Below, one piece after another: positions 28,198 to 36,958 of a DNA stretch of 64,000 nucleotides (position 1 is its first letter; each line of letters opens with the position of its first letter). The DNA lies in assembly GCF_026965555.1 (NCBI RefSeq), contig NZ_CP114040.1, positions 6,138,001-6,202,000 on the forward strand, written 5' to 3'. This stretch comes from Nannocystis punicea (GTDB taxonomy: Bacteria > Myxococcota_A > Polyangia > Nannocystales > Nannocystaceae). Below the pieces are notes generated by a model. The model saw only the letters and a list, made by a program, of their open reading frames with translations. It was not told the origin of the DNA and ran no database searches. The position numbers and the translations under genes are program-made.

Positions 28198-28399
28198 AGG
28201 CGGCGCTGCGTCCTGTCCCCCGGCTCCATCTCTCCGTCGGGTTCCGGCGCGCGCCGCAGCCGCTCCACTCGAGCGATCAGCGCTGTGCCTGTCTCTTCGA
28301 CCATGCACGCACACATCCGCAGACCCCGGGCAACGACCTGCCTCTTCGGCCGCCCTCCGTGCGCATCGGCAGACGCCTCGCGATTTTTCTGAAACTCGC

Positions 28400-28429
28400 T
28401 TGGCGCGCCAGGTATCAGAGTGATATCAT
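28400..28429 (+). promoter_or_regulatory. Possible promoter and operator of the SPFH gene
   Basis: TTGGCG (28400-28405) and TATCAT (28424-28429) are spaced 18 nt apart, about 25 nt before the ATG at 28454, and lie in a short AT-richer patch. Two perfect small palindromes overlap: TGGCGCGCCA (28401-28410) and TGATATCA (28421-28428) within GTGATATCATCAC, a plausible operator. The neighbouring ribbon-helix-helix protein is a candidate binder, which is inference. Confidence 0.35.
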
Positions 28430-28453
28430 CACGACATCACCCCGGAGCCCCGC

Positions 28454-29326
28454 ATGACCTCGATCCAGCAGCAGCGCGCTTTTTCGCTCAATGGTTTCAT
28501 CGCTCTCCTCGCCTGGCTGGCCCTGGCCGGATATTGCGCCAGCACGATCGTCGACATCGCCCAGACCCAGCAGGCCGCCGAGGTATGGAAGCCGATCGTC
28601 CTCGGCCTGGTCCTCCTGCTCTCCCTCGGTGGTTTCTTCGTCAACCAGCCCAACGAAGCGCGGGTGTTGGTTTTCTTCGGCCGCTACGTCGGCACCGTCG
28701 CCAGCGCCGGGTATTACTTCGCCAACCCGTTCGCCGCCAAGCACCCGGTCAGCTTGCGCGTCCACAACTTCAACAGCGAGAAGCTCAAGGTCAACGACGC
28801 CCGCGGCAACCCGATCGAGATCGCGGCCGTGATCGTCTGGCGCGTCACCGACAGCGCCAAGGCCCTCCTCGAAGTCGAGAATTACCGCGGCTTCGTCGCC
28901 ATCCAGAGCGAGACGGCCATCCGCGCCGTCGCCACCCGCTTCCCCTACGACTCGCACGAGGGCGAGGTCGCCCTGCGCAGCCACCAGGACGAGATCAACG
29001 CCGGCCTGCAGCAGGAGGTCCAGGCGCGGCTCGACGTCGCGGGCCTCGAGGTCGTCGACTGTCGCCTCTCGCACCTCGCCTATGCCCCCGAGATCGCCCA
29101 GGCCATGCTGCGCCGCCAGCAGGCCGAGGCCGTCGTCGCCGCCCGCCGGCAGATCGTCGAGGGCGCCGTCAGCATGGTCGAGATGGGCCTGCGCCGCCTC
29201 GAGGAGCACGGGATCGTCCGCCTCGACGAGGAGCGCAAGGCCTCGATGGTCAACAACCTCCTGGTGGCCCTCGTCGCCGACCGCGAGGCCCAGCCGGTCA
29301 TCAACACCGGCAACATCTACTCGTGA
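28454..29326 (+). CDS. SPFH/band-7 domain membrane protein
   Basis: 290 residues. Two N-terminal membrane helices (about 12-35 and 46-63) precede a full SPFH domain (about 65-240): NQPNEARVLVFFGRYVGTV, then VNDARGNPIEIAAVIVWRV and AGLEVVDCRLSHLAYAPEIA. An Ala/Glu-rich helix (MLRRQQAEAVVAARRQIVEG) follows, as in stomatins and prohibitins. These proteins oligomerise into ring- or cage-like assemblies on membranes, often linked with quality-control proteases. A small ribbon-helix-helix gene follows at once, a pairing seen in other bacteria. Confidence 0.9.
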   Translation: MTSIQQQRAFSLNGFIALLAWLALAGYCASTIVDIAQTQQAAEVWKPIVLGLVLLLSLGGFFVNQPNEARVLVFFGRYVGTVASAGYYFANPFAAKHPVSLRVHNFNSEKLKVNDARGNPIEIAAVIVWRVTDSAKALLEVENYRGFVAIQSETAIRAVATRFPYDSHEGEVALRSHQDEINAGLQQEVQARLDVAGLEVVDCRLSHLAYAPEIAQAMLRRQQAEAVVAARRQIVEGAVSMVEMGLRRLEEHGIVRLDEERKASMVNNLLVALVADREAQPVINTGNIYS

Positions 29327-29335
29327 GCCGCACCC

Positions 29336-29527
29336 ATGGTCGAGAAGAAGCGCTTCTTGCTGCGGATCGACCCGGAGCTCCACGCCGCCCTCGAGCGCTG
29401 GGCGGCCGACGACCTGCGCAGCATCAACAGCCAGATCGAGTTCGTCCTCAAGGAGGCCCTGCGCAGCGCCGGCCGCCTCAAGGAGCGCCCGACCGACCCG
29501 TACCGCAGCGCCGACGACGGCGAGTGA
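29336..29527 (+). CDS. Arc/CopG-like ribbon-helix-helix protein
   Basis: 63 residues, beginning 9 nt after the SPFH gene. KKRFLLRIDPELHAALERWA fits the N-terminal DNA-contacting strand and first helix of Arc-type proteins; SINSQIEFVLKEAL fits the second helix. It should dimerise and bind a short operator. No toxin-like gene is adjacent, so an antitoxin role is not supported; regulation of the SPFH gene or a role as its adaptor is possible. Such a small protein after an SPFH gene is a recurring bacterial pair. Confidence 0.8.
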   Translation: MVEKKRFLLRIDPELHAALERWAADDLRSINSQIEFVLKEALRSAGRLKERPTDPYRSADDGE

Positions 29528-29934
29528 GCCGCCGTTCGCATGTCCTGAAGGACATTCCCTGAGAATCATGCTCTGAAGGACAGCTCGCTCAGGGCAACAG
29601 ACAGGGACGGAGCCTGGCCTGTCACGCGAGTCAGGCTCGCGGCAGGGCCGGACTCCCGAGCTGTCCTTTCGCGCAGGCCCGTCGCGCCACCCATTCGACG
29701 GCGTCCTGCGGTCGCGGCCGGGCATTACCCCTGACCCGCGGCCGCCCGCGCGTCCGCTCACGTCATCCACGCCGGTCTCGAGGACGCCGCGGCCGACGTG
29801 CGTCGCCGGGCGGCGCCGCGCCCACCGCGACCTCGCATCCCATGTCCCGAAAACGTGCGTCGCCGGCGGCGCCGCGCCCACCGCGACCTCGCATCCCGTG
29901 TCCCGAAAGACAGCCGACGCTCACCGGCCGGACC
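29528..29934. other. 407-bp intergenic region with palindrome and direct repeat
   Basis: No gene seen. It contains the exact palindrome ATGTCC-TGAA-GGACAT at 29540-29555, 12 nt after the upstream stop, further half-motifs (AAGGACAG, CTGTCC), and a 57-bp duplication at 29796-29908. It separates two convergent genes. Confidence 0.7.
29796..29908. repeat. Two tandem 57/56-bp copies ending in palindrome half-motifs
   Basis: The units start at 29796 and 29853 with ACGTGCGTCGCCGG, are nearly identical (one extra G in the first), and end in CATGTCCCGAAA and CGTGTCCCGAAA. The second is followed by GACA, giving a palindrome copy. The layout matches the larger arrays: one palindrome or half-palindrome per unit of about 57 bp. 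Confidence 0.9.
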
Positions 29935-30843
29935 TCACTTGCGTCCCTTGACACCCGGGTCGTCCCCGAGCGGCCCCGAGCGGACCTCCACCTGCCCGAT
30001 CCCCGCCGCGGTCAGCAGCGCCCCCGGCGTCGCCGCGCTGCGGTGCACGATCGCCAGCCCGTGCGCGCCGCCGGCCGGATCAGCGGCCCAGGTCGCGGCG
30101 TGGCCGGCCTGCGGGCGGTCGGGCGCCGCCAGATCTACCGGTCCTTCCGGACATGTCCCGGCGTGCACGCGCACCAGCACCCGGTTGACCTGCCCGCGCG
30201 CGTGGATCCGGGCCAGCGGCTCCTGTCCCATGAAGCAGCCCTTGTCGTAGCTCACCGCCGCCACGAACCCGACCTCGGGCGGGAACGTGCCCGGCGTGAT
30301 CTCGCGACCCCACGCCGGCGCCGCCGCCTCGATCCGCCGCTCGTCCCACGCGCCCGGCGACGCCTCGGAGGCGTTCGCCAGCGCCGCGGTCACCGCCGCC
30401 GGCGCGCCGAACACCAGCCAGCCCGGGCCCGGGTACTGCGTCGCCAGGCACTCGACGCCCGCGCCGGCGAGCGGCTCCGGCCACACCATGACGAACTCGA
30501 CATCATCCGCGCGCGCGAGCGCGACGTCGTCCATGATGATGTGGCGGTCGAGCAGCGCGATCGCCTCGTCGGCGGCCTCTGCCGGCAGCGCCAGGTGCAG
30601 CGAGCCATCGGCGCACGCCAGCACGATCGCCTCGGTGACCAGCTTGCCCTTGACCGTCAAGATCGCGGCCGGGACCGCGTGGCCGGGCTGCGCGGCCTCG
30701 ACGTCGGCCGACAGGATCCCCTGGAGGAAGCGGCGCACGTCGGCGCCCGAGAGGCGTAGCAAAATGCGACGCCCGTGTGGCAACGCGGCGAGGCGGACAT
30801 ATGTCAGGCCCTGCGGGCCCGCGGACGACTGGAGCGGGGTCAC
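29935..30843 (-). CDS. ygfZ: YgfZ/GcvT-like folate-binding Fe-S cluster repair protein
   Basis: 302 residues from GTG 30843; the frame is open further upstream but that part would overlap the divergent TolC-like gene. The family signature K-G-C-[FYW]-x-G-Q-E is exact as KGCFMGQE, followed by PLARIHARGQVNR. The N-terminal RLSGADVRRFLQGILSADV matches the folate-binding GcvT fold. YgfZ acts with tetrahydrofolate in maintaining certain [4Fe-4S] enzymes such as MiaB. It is a stand-alone gene. Confidence 0.9.
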   Translation of the reverse strand: MTPLQSSAGPQGLTYVRLAALPHGRRILLRLSGADVRRFLQGILSADVEAAQPGHAVPAAILTVKGKLVTEAIVLACADGSLHLALPAEAADEAIALLDRHIIMDDVALARADDVEFVMVWPEPLAGAGVECLATQYPGPGWLVFGAPAAVTAALANASEASPGAWDERRIEAAAPAWGREITPGTFPPEVGFVAAVSYDKGCFMGQEPLARIHARGQVNRVLVRVHAGTCPEGPVDLAAPDRPQAGHAATWAADPAGGAHGLAIVHRSAATPGALLTAAGIGQVEVRSGPLGDDPGVKGRK

Positions 30844-30964
30844 GGCGAAACCATGGCAATTCTCCCCGGCCCCGCGCAAGCGCGAGCACCCCGCGGCGAA
30901 CGCACCCCCGCGTCCGGCCCGCGCCCCTTGATCGCCGCGCCGGCCCCCCTTTAAAAGAGTCCCC

Positions 30965-32683
30965 GTGCCGCGGCCCAGGGCAGCAGGATTTATTCGCACG
31001 CTCGGGAGCGTCCTCATCGTCGCGCTGGCAGTCGGCTCGCCCGTCGCCGCCGCGCCGGCACTTGTGACGCCCGCGCCCGCGCCCGCCGCCACCCCGCCCG
31101 CGCCTGTCCCTTCGACCACGTCCAAACAGACAGGTCCGAAGAGCCAGCCGCGGCCCTCGCCCGATCAGCCGTTCAACCTCCCGATCGCCGCGCGCACCGA
31201 CGCCTACGGCCCGCGCCCGCCCGGCCTGCCCGAGCTGACGCGCGAGCAGATCGTCCAGTACGGCCTGCAGAACCCGCTGGTGAAGGCCGCCGACGCGCAG
31301 ATCGAGCAGATGGAGGCGACGCTCCTGCGGGCCAGGTTCTCGTGGGTGCCGGTCATCAAGACCTCCACCGCGCTCGCGCCCGGCGTCTACACGCGCTGCG
31401 AGGACGTCCAGCTGCAGACCGCGGGCGGCGGCGACGCGATCGACTTCCAGTACTGCCGGCCGGCCAGCCAGGACGGGCCCGGGGCCGACGTCGACGTCGA
31501 CACCATCAGCGGCTACTTCCGCCAGCTCAAGGAAGCGGGCATCGCTGTCCGCTTCGGCGCCGACTTCATCATCCCGGTGTTCACCTCCGGCAAGATCAAG
31601 CACGGCAAGGAGATGGCCGCCGCGGGCGTCGCCCTGGCCCGGCTCGCCAAGGAGAGGGCCCGGCAGGAGACCGTCCTGCGCGTGTACCAGGCCCACACCG
31701 CGCTGCTGCTCGCGCGCGAGAGCCTCGCCATCCTCGGCGAGGCGTGGAGCGTCGTGCAGGAGGCCAAGGGGCAGATCATGGTCGACCTCGGCGAGACCGA
31801 GGACGCCGATCCCGACGAGACCAACCCCGACCGCGATCCCGCCGACCTGCCGCGCGTCGAGCTCGGCGAGCTCACCCTCATGGAGCGCGCGCTCGAGGCC
31901 CGCAAGATCGAGGCGGTCGCGCTCGCCACCTTGTGGACGATCGCCGGCGAGGCCGCGCCGGTCGGGTTCGACATCGCCGAGCGCTCGCTCGTCAGCGACA
32001 GCGTCGAGGGCGGCCTGCGCGAGCTGCCGCACTACCGCGAGCTCGGCGCGCAGCAGCGGCCCGAGGCAAAGATGGCGGCCGGCCTGGTCGAGCTGCGCAA
32101 GGCCGGCGAAAAGTTCGCGCGCTCGCAGTTCTTGCCGGACTTCGGCGTCGCGGTGTCGGTGCAGATCTCGTACATGAACCAGGCCGACCGCAACATGAAG
32201 GCGCTCTACTACTTCGACCGGTTCAACTACAACCGCGTCATCTTCGCCTTCGCTATGAACTGGAACCTCGACTTCCACAACAGCTACTTCGGCCTCAAGA
32301 AGGCGCGCGCCGAGCGGCGTGAGGCAGAGCACCAGCGGGAGGCCGCGCGCTACCTGCTCGGGCTCGAGGTCGAGAAGGCCTACCGCGACGTGCAGCACGC
32401 CGATCGCTCGGTCAAGCTGACCGAGCAGGCGACCAAGAAGGCCAAGCAGTTGGTCGTCGACCAGCAGGTCAAGCAGACCGTCGGCGGCGGCAACTTCGCC
32501 GAGCTCGAGAAGGCCCTGACCCGCTGGGCCGAGTGGCGTTTCAAGCAATTCGAGGCCATTCACGCGCACAACGTCGCCCTCGCGGCCCTCTCGCGCGCGG
32601 TCGGCTCCTCCCTGGGGACGTCCCCCAGCCCATCGGCGGCCTCGGCGCCCCCGAACAACATTTCCGTCACCTCAAGCCCTTGA
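30965..32683 (+). CDS. TolC-family outer-membrane efflux protein
   Basis: 572 residues. A signal peptide (cleavage around residue 30, VAAAPA) is followed by a Pro/Thr-rich stretch of about 40 residues and the outer-membrane efflux protein region: LTREQIVQYGLQNPLVKAAD (start of the first helical hairpin), YFDRFNYNRVIFAFAMNWNL and a second half with long Ala/Glu/Lys-rich helices. Length and twofold layout fit a trimeric outer-membrane channel. No inner-membrane pump or adaptor gene is adjacent; the MlaC-like gene downstream (gap 69 nt) suggests an envelope function shared with lipid or solute transport. Confidence 0.85.
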   Translation: MPRPRAAGFIRTLGSVLIVALAVGSPVAAAPALVTPAPAPAATPPAPVPSTTSKQTGPKSQPRPSPDQPFNLPIAARTDAYGPRPPGLPELTREQIVQYGLQNPLVKAADAQIEQMEATLLRARFSWVPVIKTSTALAPGVYTRCEDVQLQTAGGGDAIDFQYCRPASQDGPGADVDVDTISGYFRQLKEAGIAVRFGADFIIPVFTSGKIKHGKEMAAAGVALARLAKERARQETVLRVYQAHTALLLARESLAILGEAWSVVQEAKGQIMVDLGETEDADPDETNPDRDPADLPRVELGELTLMERALEARKIEAVALATLWTIAGEAAPVGFDIAERSLVSDSVEGGLRELPHYRELGAQQRPEAKMAAGLVELRKAGEKFARSQFLPDFGVAVSVQISYMNQADRNMKALYYFDRFNYNRVIFAFAMNWNLDFHNSYFGLKKARAERREAEHQREAARYLLGLEVEKAYRDVQHADRSVKLTEQATKKAKQLVVDQQVKQTVGGGNFAELEKALTRWAEWRFKQFEAIHAHNVALAALSRAVGSSLGTSPSPSAASAPPNNISVTSSP

Positions 32684-32752
32684 AACTCGCCCGTGACAGG
32701 CTGAATGTCGCACCCAGGGTCGCCGTCCGAGCGCCCACCTTCGAGGCCGAAA

Positions 32753-33379
32753 ATGCCCACTTCCGCTCGCAGTCTCATCGCCGGGTTCGTGCTCTCCACC
32801 TTCGTCTTCTTCGGGCACGCGCCCGCCGCCGACGCGGCGACCCCCACGGCCACGCCCTCCGCCGTGTTCAAGGAGCGGCACAGCAAGGTCCTCGAGCTGG
32901 TGAAGAAGCGGGCCGACCCCGAAGCGCTGGCGAAGGAAGTCGACCAGCTGCTCGACTACAAGGCCCTCGCCGAGACCTCGCTCGGCGGCGCGGCGCGCTA
33001 CGCCAACAAGTGCGCCCCGCGCTGCGCCGAGTTCGAGGCGCTGCTGACCAAGCTGATCCGCGAGAACTACCTCAAGCGGATCCGCACCGACAAGAAGTAC
33101 GAGCTGACGATCGTCGGCGAGGACGCCAAGGTCGGCGGTGACATCCGCGTCATCACCAACGTCGCCCTCACCCGCGACGGCAAGCCCGAGGTCGTCGAGG
33201 TCGTCTACGTCATGCACGCCGTGGGCGACACCTGGAAGGTCGAAGACATCGTCACCGACGGCGTCAGCCTGGCCAAGAACTACAAGTTCGAGTTCAACAA
33301 GATCATCCGCGACAAGGGCATCGACGAGCTGATCGTGCGGCTCGAGAACAAGCTGGTCGAGCTGGCCAAGAAGGACTGA
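32753..33379 (+). CDS. MlaC/Ttg2D-like periplasmic protein
   Basis: 208 residues from ATG 32753; an earlier in-frame ATG at 32705 would place 16 residues before the signal peptide. The signal peptide ends near ADAATP. The mature protein matches the MlaC family in layout: LVKKRADPEALAKEVDQLLD with ALAETSLGG, then LIRENYLKRI, a beta-sheet region VYVMHAVGDTWKVEDIVTDG and a final basic helix. MlaC carries phospholipids between outer- and inner-membrane Mla complexes. No other mla gene is seen here. It is probably in one unit with the TolC-like gene. Confidence 0.85.
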   Translation: MPTSARSLIAGFVLSTFVFFGHAPAADAATPTATPSAVFKERHSKVLELVKKRADPEALAKEVDQLLDYKALAETSLGGAARYANKCAPRCAEFEALLTKLIRENYLKRIRTDKKYELTIVGEDAKVGGDIRVITNVALTRDGKPEVVEVVYVMHAVGDTWKVEDIVTDGVSLAKNYKFEFNKIIRDKGIDELIVRLENKLVELAKKD

Positions 33380-33458
33380 AGCGGCGCACCGCGCCCGCGG
33401 GCCGGGTTCCTGCCGCCCTGCGCGAGCGCCCCGGTCCGCCTGTGTTAGCCTGCAGGTC

Positions 33459-35345
33459 GTGCCCCGCGCCGTCCTCACGTCCGGATCGAGGCGCCCCGGT
33501 TGGATCCCGGCGGCGCCTCTCCTCGTCGCGGCGCTGACCGCCTGTCCGCAGGACCAGATCCTCATCGTCGGCGAGTTCGGTCGCTCGCTCCCTCTCGCCA
33601 CCGGCGACGCGTCCCCGCTGCCGCGCCTGGTCTATCGCCCCGATGCTTGCCCCGGCGAGGCCGCGGCCGGCGGCTGCAGCTCGGTCTGCACCACCGCGCC
33701 CGAGAGCTGTCCGCCCGACGCCTGTCTGCCGCTCTTGGTCGACAGCGGCAGCGCCATCACCACCCTCGTCGGCGAGGGCGAGCCCGTCGCCGTGCGCAGC
33801 TGCTTCGAGGTCCGGACCGCGAAGGACACCCTCGCCGAGCCGCCGATCGAGGGTGCGGCCGCGCAGGCGATCGCCCGCTTCCGCTTCGACTCGACCCCGT
33901 ACATCCGTCTGCCGCGCGCCACCGCCGACGTCTCGTGGGGCTGGCAGGTCGGCGATCAGACCGCCGCGCCGTTCGTCGGCGGCGTGCTCGGCGGCAACGT
34001 CCTGCGTCAGATGGCCGTCCGCTTCACCGACACCCGCGGCAACGACGGCCCGCAGATCACCTTCTACCGCGAGTTCCCGGGCGTCGAGAGCGCCCTCGCC
34101 GATCAGGGTAGCGCCGCGCTGCCGCTGCAGTTCCCCGGCCTCCTGCTCGGCAAGCTGATCGACGACGTGTGCCAGCAGCCCGACGGCGACGACTGCGACC
34201 TCGCCAGCTTCGGCGTGTTCGACCGCGAGCACCCCGAGAGCGCCCTGCAGTCGACGCGCATGGTGCTCGACGCCTGCCTCGGCCCGCCGCCGGCGGCCGT
34301 GGTCTACAAACCCGGCAACAACAGCTGCGAGCTGGCCTCGGGGCCAGGTAAGCCCGGCAGCTTCCGCTCGCCCACCGGCATCGCGCGGGCCGACCTCGAT
34401 CCCGGCTGCCGTCTGCAGGACGTCGCCCCCACGGCCGGCGACATCGATCACGGCCACGACGCCTCGGTCCTGATCGCCACCGGCCTGCCCGGCCTGGTGC
34501 TGTTCGAGGACAGCGCGCTGCGCATGTTCGGCAGCCTCGAGCTCCCGCCGTGCTTCGGCGACGGCGGCCTCTCGAGCGGCGTCCAGCGCGACACCCCGGC
34601 CTGTCTGATCGGACAGGCCGGTCTGCTGCGCGCCGCAGGTTGGCCGCCCGCCGGCACCGCCGAGCGCCCGCTGATCGAGCTGCGCGTCCGCAGCCTGGCC
34701 CTGGTCCCCGGCCTGACGCAGACCACCGGCCAGACGGCCTGTCAGCGCCTCGAGGTGCGCCTCCGCGCCCTCCGCTCGCAGTGCAACCTCGCCGCCCGCA
34801 ACAAGGTCCCGCGCAGCGCCGCCGACAACTGCCGCTCGGACACCGATCGCCTGACCCCTGGCTCCGCCGGCTTCATGACCGCCGCCGTGGTCGGCCAGGC
34901 CTTCGTCGCCAGCGACGATCGCGTCGACCCCAACCAGTGGATCCCCACCCTCGTCATCCCCGCGGACCACCCGCTGGCCAGCAACATCCGCCGCGACACC
35001 AGCCCCGAGGCGCTCCAGCTCGACGGCCTGGTCGGCACCGCGCTGCTGCGCGGGACCGACGTCGTGCTCGATTACACCGACCCGACCCCGAGCGTGCGCG
35101 TCGCCTGCACCGACCCGGACGACGGCAGCTGCCTCGCCATGCCCGCCTGCGTCCCCCGCGACGATCCGCGGGCGGTCGTGCCCGCCTGCTGCTTCGGCCT
35201 GCCGGAGGACCTGCTCGTCAGCCTGATCCGCGACCACAGCGCCTACGACTGCTGCGCGGCGCTGTCGCCGGCCACCGTCGACGAGCTGAACAACGCCGAG
35301 GCGATCGCCGGCCGCGAGCTTCCCTGCCCCGTGCGCGGCCGCTAG
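33459..35345 (+). CDS. Lipoprotein with two aspartic-protease-like lobes
   Basis: 628 residues from GTG 33459. The signal peptide ends with the lipobox ALTAC (Cys29). The first lobe contains LLVDSGSAITTL (Asp95-Ser-Gly97), the D-[ST]-G motif of pepsin/retropepsin-type proteases, and VGGVLGGNVLRQMAVRF (173-189), like the hydrophobic-hydrophobic-Gly motif. A second lobe shows VLIATGLPGLVLF (338-349), where the expected Asp is Ala340, and LDGLVGTALLRGTDVVLDY (521-539). A Cys-rich tail ends the protein. If the alignment is right, only one catalytic Asp remains, so the protein may be inactive, may homodimerise, or may use another residue. No named family is recognised. Confidence 0.75.
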   Translation: MPRAVLTSGSRRPGWIPAAPLLVAALTACPQDQILIVGEFGRSLPLATGDASPLPRLVYRPDACPGEAAAGGCSSVCTTAPESCPPDACLPLLVDSGSAITTLVGEGEPVAVRSCFEVRTAKDTLAEPPIEGAAAQAIARFRFDSTPYIRLPRATADVSWGWQVGDQTAAPFVGGVLGGNVLRQMAVRFTDTRGNDGPQITFYREFPGVESALADQGSAALPLQFPGLLLGKLIDDVCQQPDGDDCDLASFGVFDREHPESALQSTRMVLDACLGPPPAAVVYKPGNNSCELASGPGKPGSFRSPTGIARADLDPGCRLQDVAPTAGDIDHGHDASVLIATGLPGLVLFEDSALRMFGSLELPPCFGDGGLSSGVQRDTPACLIGQAGLLRAAGWPPAGTAERPLIELRVRSLALVPGLTQTTGQTACQRLEVRLRALRSQCNLAARNKVPRSAADNCRSDTDRLTPGSAGFMTAAVVGQAFVASDDRVDPNQWIPTLVIPADHPLASNIRRDTSPEALQLDGLVGTALLRGTDVVLDYTDPTPSVRVACTDPDDGSCLAMPACVPRDDPRAVVPACCFGLPEDLLVSLIRDHSAYDCCAALSPATVDELNNAEAIAGRELPCPVRGR

Positions 35346-35466
35346 GTGAGGCTCGGAGCGCACTGCCAACTCCGGTTGGCGCGTGACCGCACGCAGGCCG
35401 CGGCGCGCGCCCGAGCGCGTCACGCGGCGTCCCGCGGCCCGGCGTCGTATGGTTCAGGTCGCCATC

Positions 35467-36747
35467 ATGTCTCCGACCGACGCGTTCGACGCTGCCACCC
35501 TCAGCACCTACGCCTGGGCATTCGGCCAGGGCGTCCTCGTCGACCTCACGCCCTGCGTCTATCCGCTGATCCCGATCACCGTCGCGGTGTTCGGGGCCAA
35601 GGGCGTGTCTCGCGGTCGGGCGCTGTTCCTCGCCACCGCCTACGTGCTCGGCATGGCCACGCTCTACACCACGCTCGGCATCGTCGTGGCGCTGAGCGGC
35701 GGCCAGTTCGGCGCCTGGCTCGGCGAGCCGGTGGTCGTGCTGCCGATCGTCGCCGTGCTGCTGGCGCTCGCGGCCAGCATGTTCGGCGCCTTCGAGCTGC
35801 AGCTGCCGGCCTCGGTGCAGACGCGCCTCAACGCCGTCGGCGGCACCGGCCCGGTCGGCGCCTTCCTCATGGGCCTGGTCAGCGGCTTCATCTCCGCCCC
35901 GTGCACCGGCCCGGTCCTGCTGTCCTTGCTCGCGGTCATCGCCAAGGGCGCGGCGGAGGGCGACAGCCTGGCCTACGGCGCGTCCTTGCTGTTCACGTAC
36001 GCGCTCGGCATGGGCACCCTGTTCTTCGCGGTGGCCCTCGGCGCCAGCCTGTTCCGCCCCGGCCGGTGGATGGAGTACGTCAAGAGCGTGTTCGGCGTGG
36101 CCCTGCTGGTCATGTCGCTGTGGTTCCTCGCGCCGCTCAGCCCCGAGCTGCGCCGCTTCCTCGCCGACCCGGCCTGGGGCGTGTGGGTCGGCCTGGCCCT
36201 GGCGCTGCTCGGCCTGTTCGCCGGCGCCATCCACCTCAGCTTCTACGGCGAGCCGCTCGAGAAGGCCCGCAAGGCCGTGGCCGTCACCTGCACCGTCCTC
36301 GGGATCCAGGTCCTGATCAACAACACGGTCTACGTCCCGTCCGGCTCGTGGAAAGAGGTCCACACGATCGCCGAGCTGGAGGAGGCGCTCACGCGCGCCC
36401 AGGACCGCAACCTCCCGGTCGTCATCGACTTCGGCGCCACCTGGTGCGCCCCCTGCCTCGAGATGGAGAAGCTCACCTTCCACCACGAGGAGATCGAGCC
36501 CGTCCTCGAGTCCCGCTTCGAGCTGATCAAGATCGACGTCACCCAGGAGACGCCGGAGAAGCAGACCATCAAGCGCGCCTTCGCCAGCGAGACCCTGCCG
36601 AGCGTGCTGGTGTTCCCGTCCCGGGTCCGCTTCACCGAGCACTTCGACGAGCTGCGCGGCGGCGCCGGCATGCCCGAGCCCGCCCACCACCTCCACAAGT
36701 TCACCCCCGCCGACCAGTTCGCGCCGATGATCGCGGAGGTCCAGTGA
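35467..36747 (+). CDS. DsbD-like thiol:disulfide interchange protein (membrane plus thioredoxin domain)
   Basis: 426 residues from ATG 35467; ATG codons upstream in frame (35383, 35449) would extend the N-terminus. The membrane part has the DsbD/CcdA features: DLTPCVYPLIPIT (Cys30) and SGFISAPCTGPVLL (Cys146), the redox pair, and about eight helices. The C-terminal thioredoxin domain (about 295-426) has WCAPC (Cys327, Cys330), followed by the cis-proline loop SETLPSVLVFP. The N-terminal periplasmic DsbD-alpha domain is missing. It should carry electrons from cytoplasmic thioredoxin to an extracytoplasmic partner. Confidence 0.92.
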   Translation: MSPTDAFDAATLSTYAWAFGQGVLVDLTPCVYPLIPITVAVFGAKGVSRGRALFLATAYVLGMATLYTTLGIVVALSGGQFGAWLGEPVVVLPIVAVLLALAASMFGAFELQLPASVQTRLNAVGGTGPVGAFLMGLVSGFISAPCTGPVLLSLLAVIAKGAAEGDSLAYGASLLFTYALGMGTLFFAVALGASLFRPGRWMEYVKSVFGVALLVMSLWFLAPLSPELRRFLADPAWGVWVGLALALLGLFAGAIHLSFYGEPLEKARKAVAVTCTVLGIQVLINNTVYVPSGSWKEVHTIAELEEALTRAQDRNLPVVIDFGATWCAPCLEMEKLTFHHEEIEPVLESRFELIKIDVTQETPEKQTIKRAFASETLPSVLVFPSRVRFTEHFDELRGGAGMPEPAHHLHKFTPADQFAPMIAEVQ

Positions 36748-36748
36748 C

Positions 36749-36829
36749 CTGTTCCCCGGGACATGCCCCTCCGGTCATGTCCCGGCCGCCAGGTCTTGAA
36801 GGACCTGTCCCCCGCACCATGTCCTGACG
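36749..36829. repeat. Palindromic repeat cluster after the DsbD-like gene
   Basis: It begins 2 nt after the TGA with CCTGTTCC-CCGG-GACATG, then TCATGTCC, AGGTCTTGAAGGACCT and CCATGTCC. At least five arm motifs occur in 80 bases, most in degenerate pairs. It lies between convergent genes. Confidence 0.6.
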
Positions 36830-36958
36830 ACCACGCTCGCCGGGCATCACCCGGCCTTGCACCGGTCGCCGACCCGCGAGCCCGTCGGGCCGCCCATCAA
36901 GCCACCACCCCGCCGGCCTCGCGTCGGCCGCCAACGGCGAACCGTCTCGGCCCGCCTC

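Larger units (their letters stand above)
27482..28453. other. 972-bp non-coding region dominated by palindromic repeats
   Basis: No supportable gene. The perfect 16-mer CTGTCCCTCGGGACAG occurs seven times, at 27553, 27854, 27920, 27980, 28040, 28100 and 28160. Long open frames cross the region on both strands because the 60-bp period is divisible by three; their peptides are only the repeat translated. 27570-27850 is less repetitive and slightly lower in GC. From about 28390 the sequence becomes AT-richer and probably holds the promoter of the SPFH gene. Confidence 0.8.

Noticed and set aside
27742..28392. Repetitive proteins encoded by open frames through the 60-bp array on both strands
   Set aside because: The period is divisible by three, so frames stay open automatically; the peptides are translations of the repeat, with no start context or known motif.
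29336..29527. Toxin-antitoxin system based on the ribbon-helix-helix protein
   Set aside because: The partner is an SPFH protein and no toxin-like gene is adjacent.
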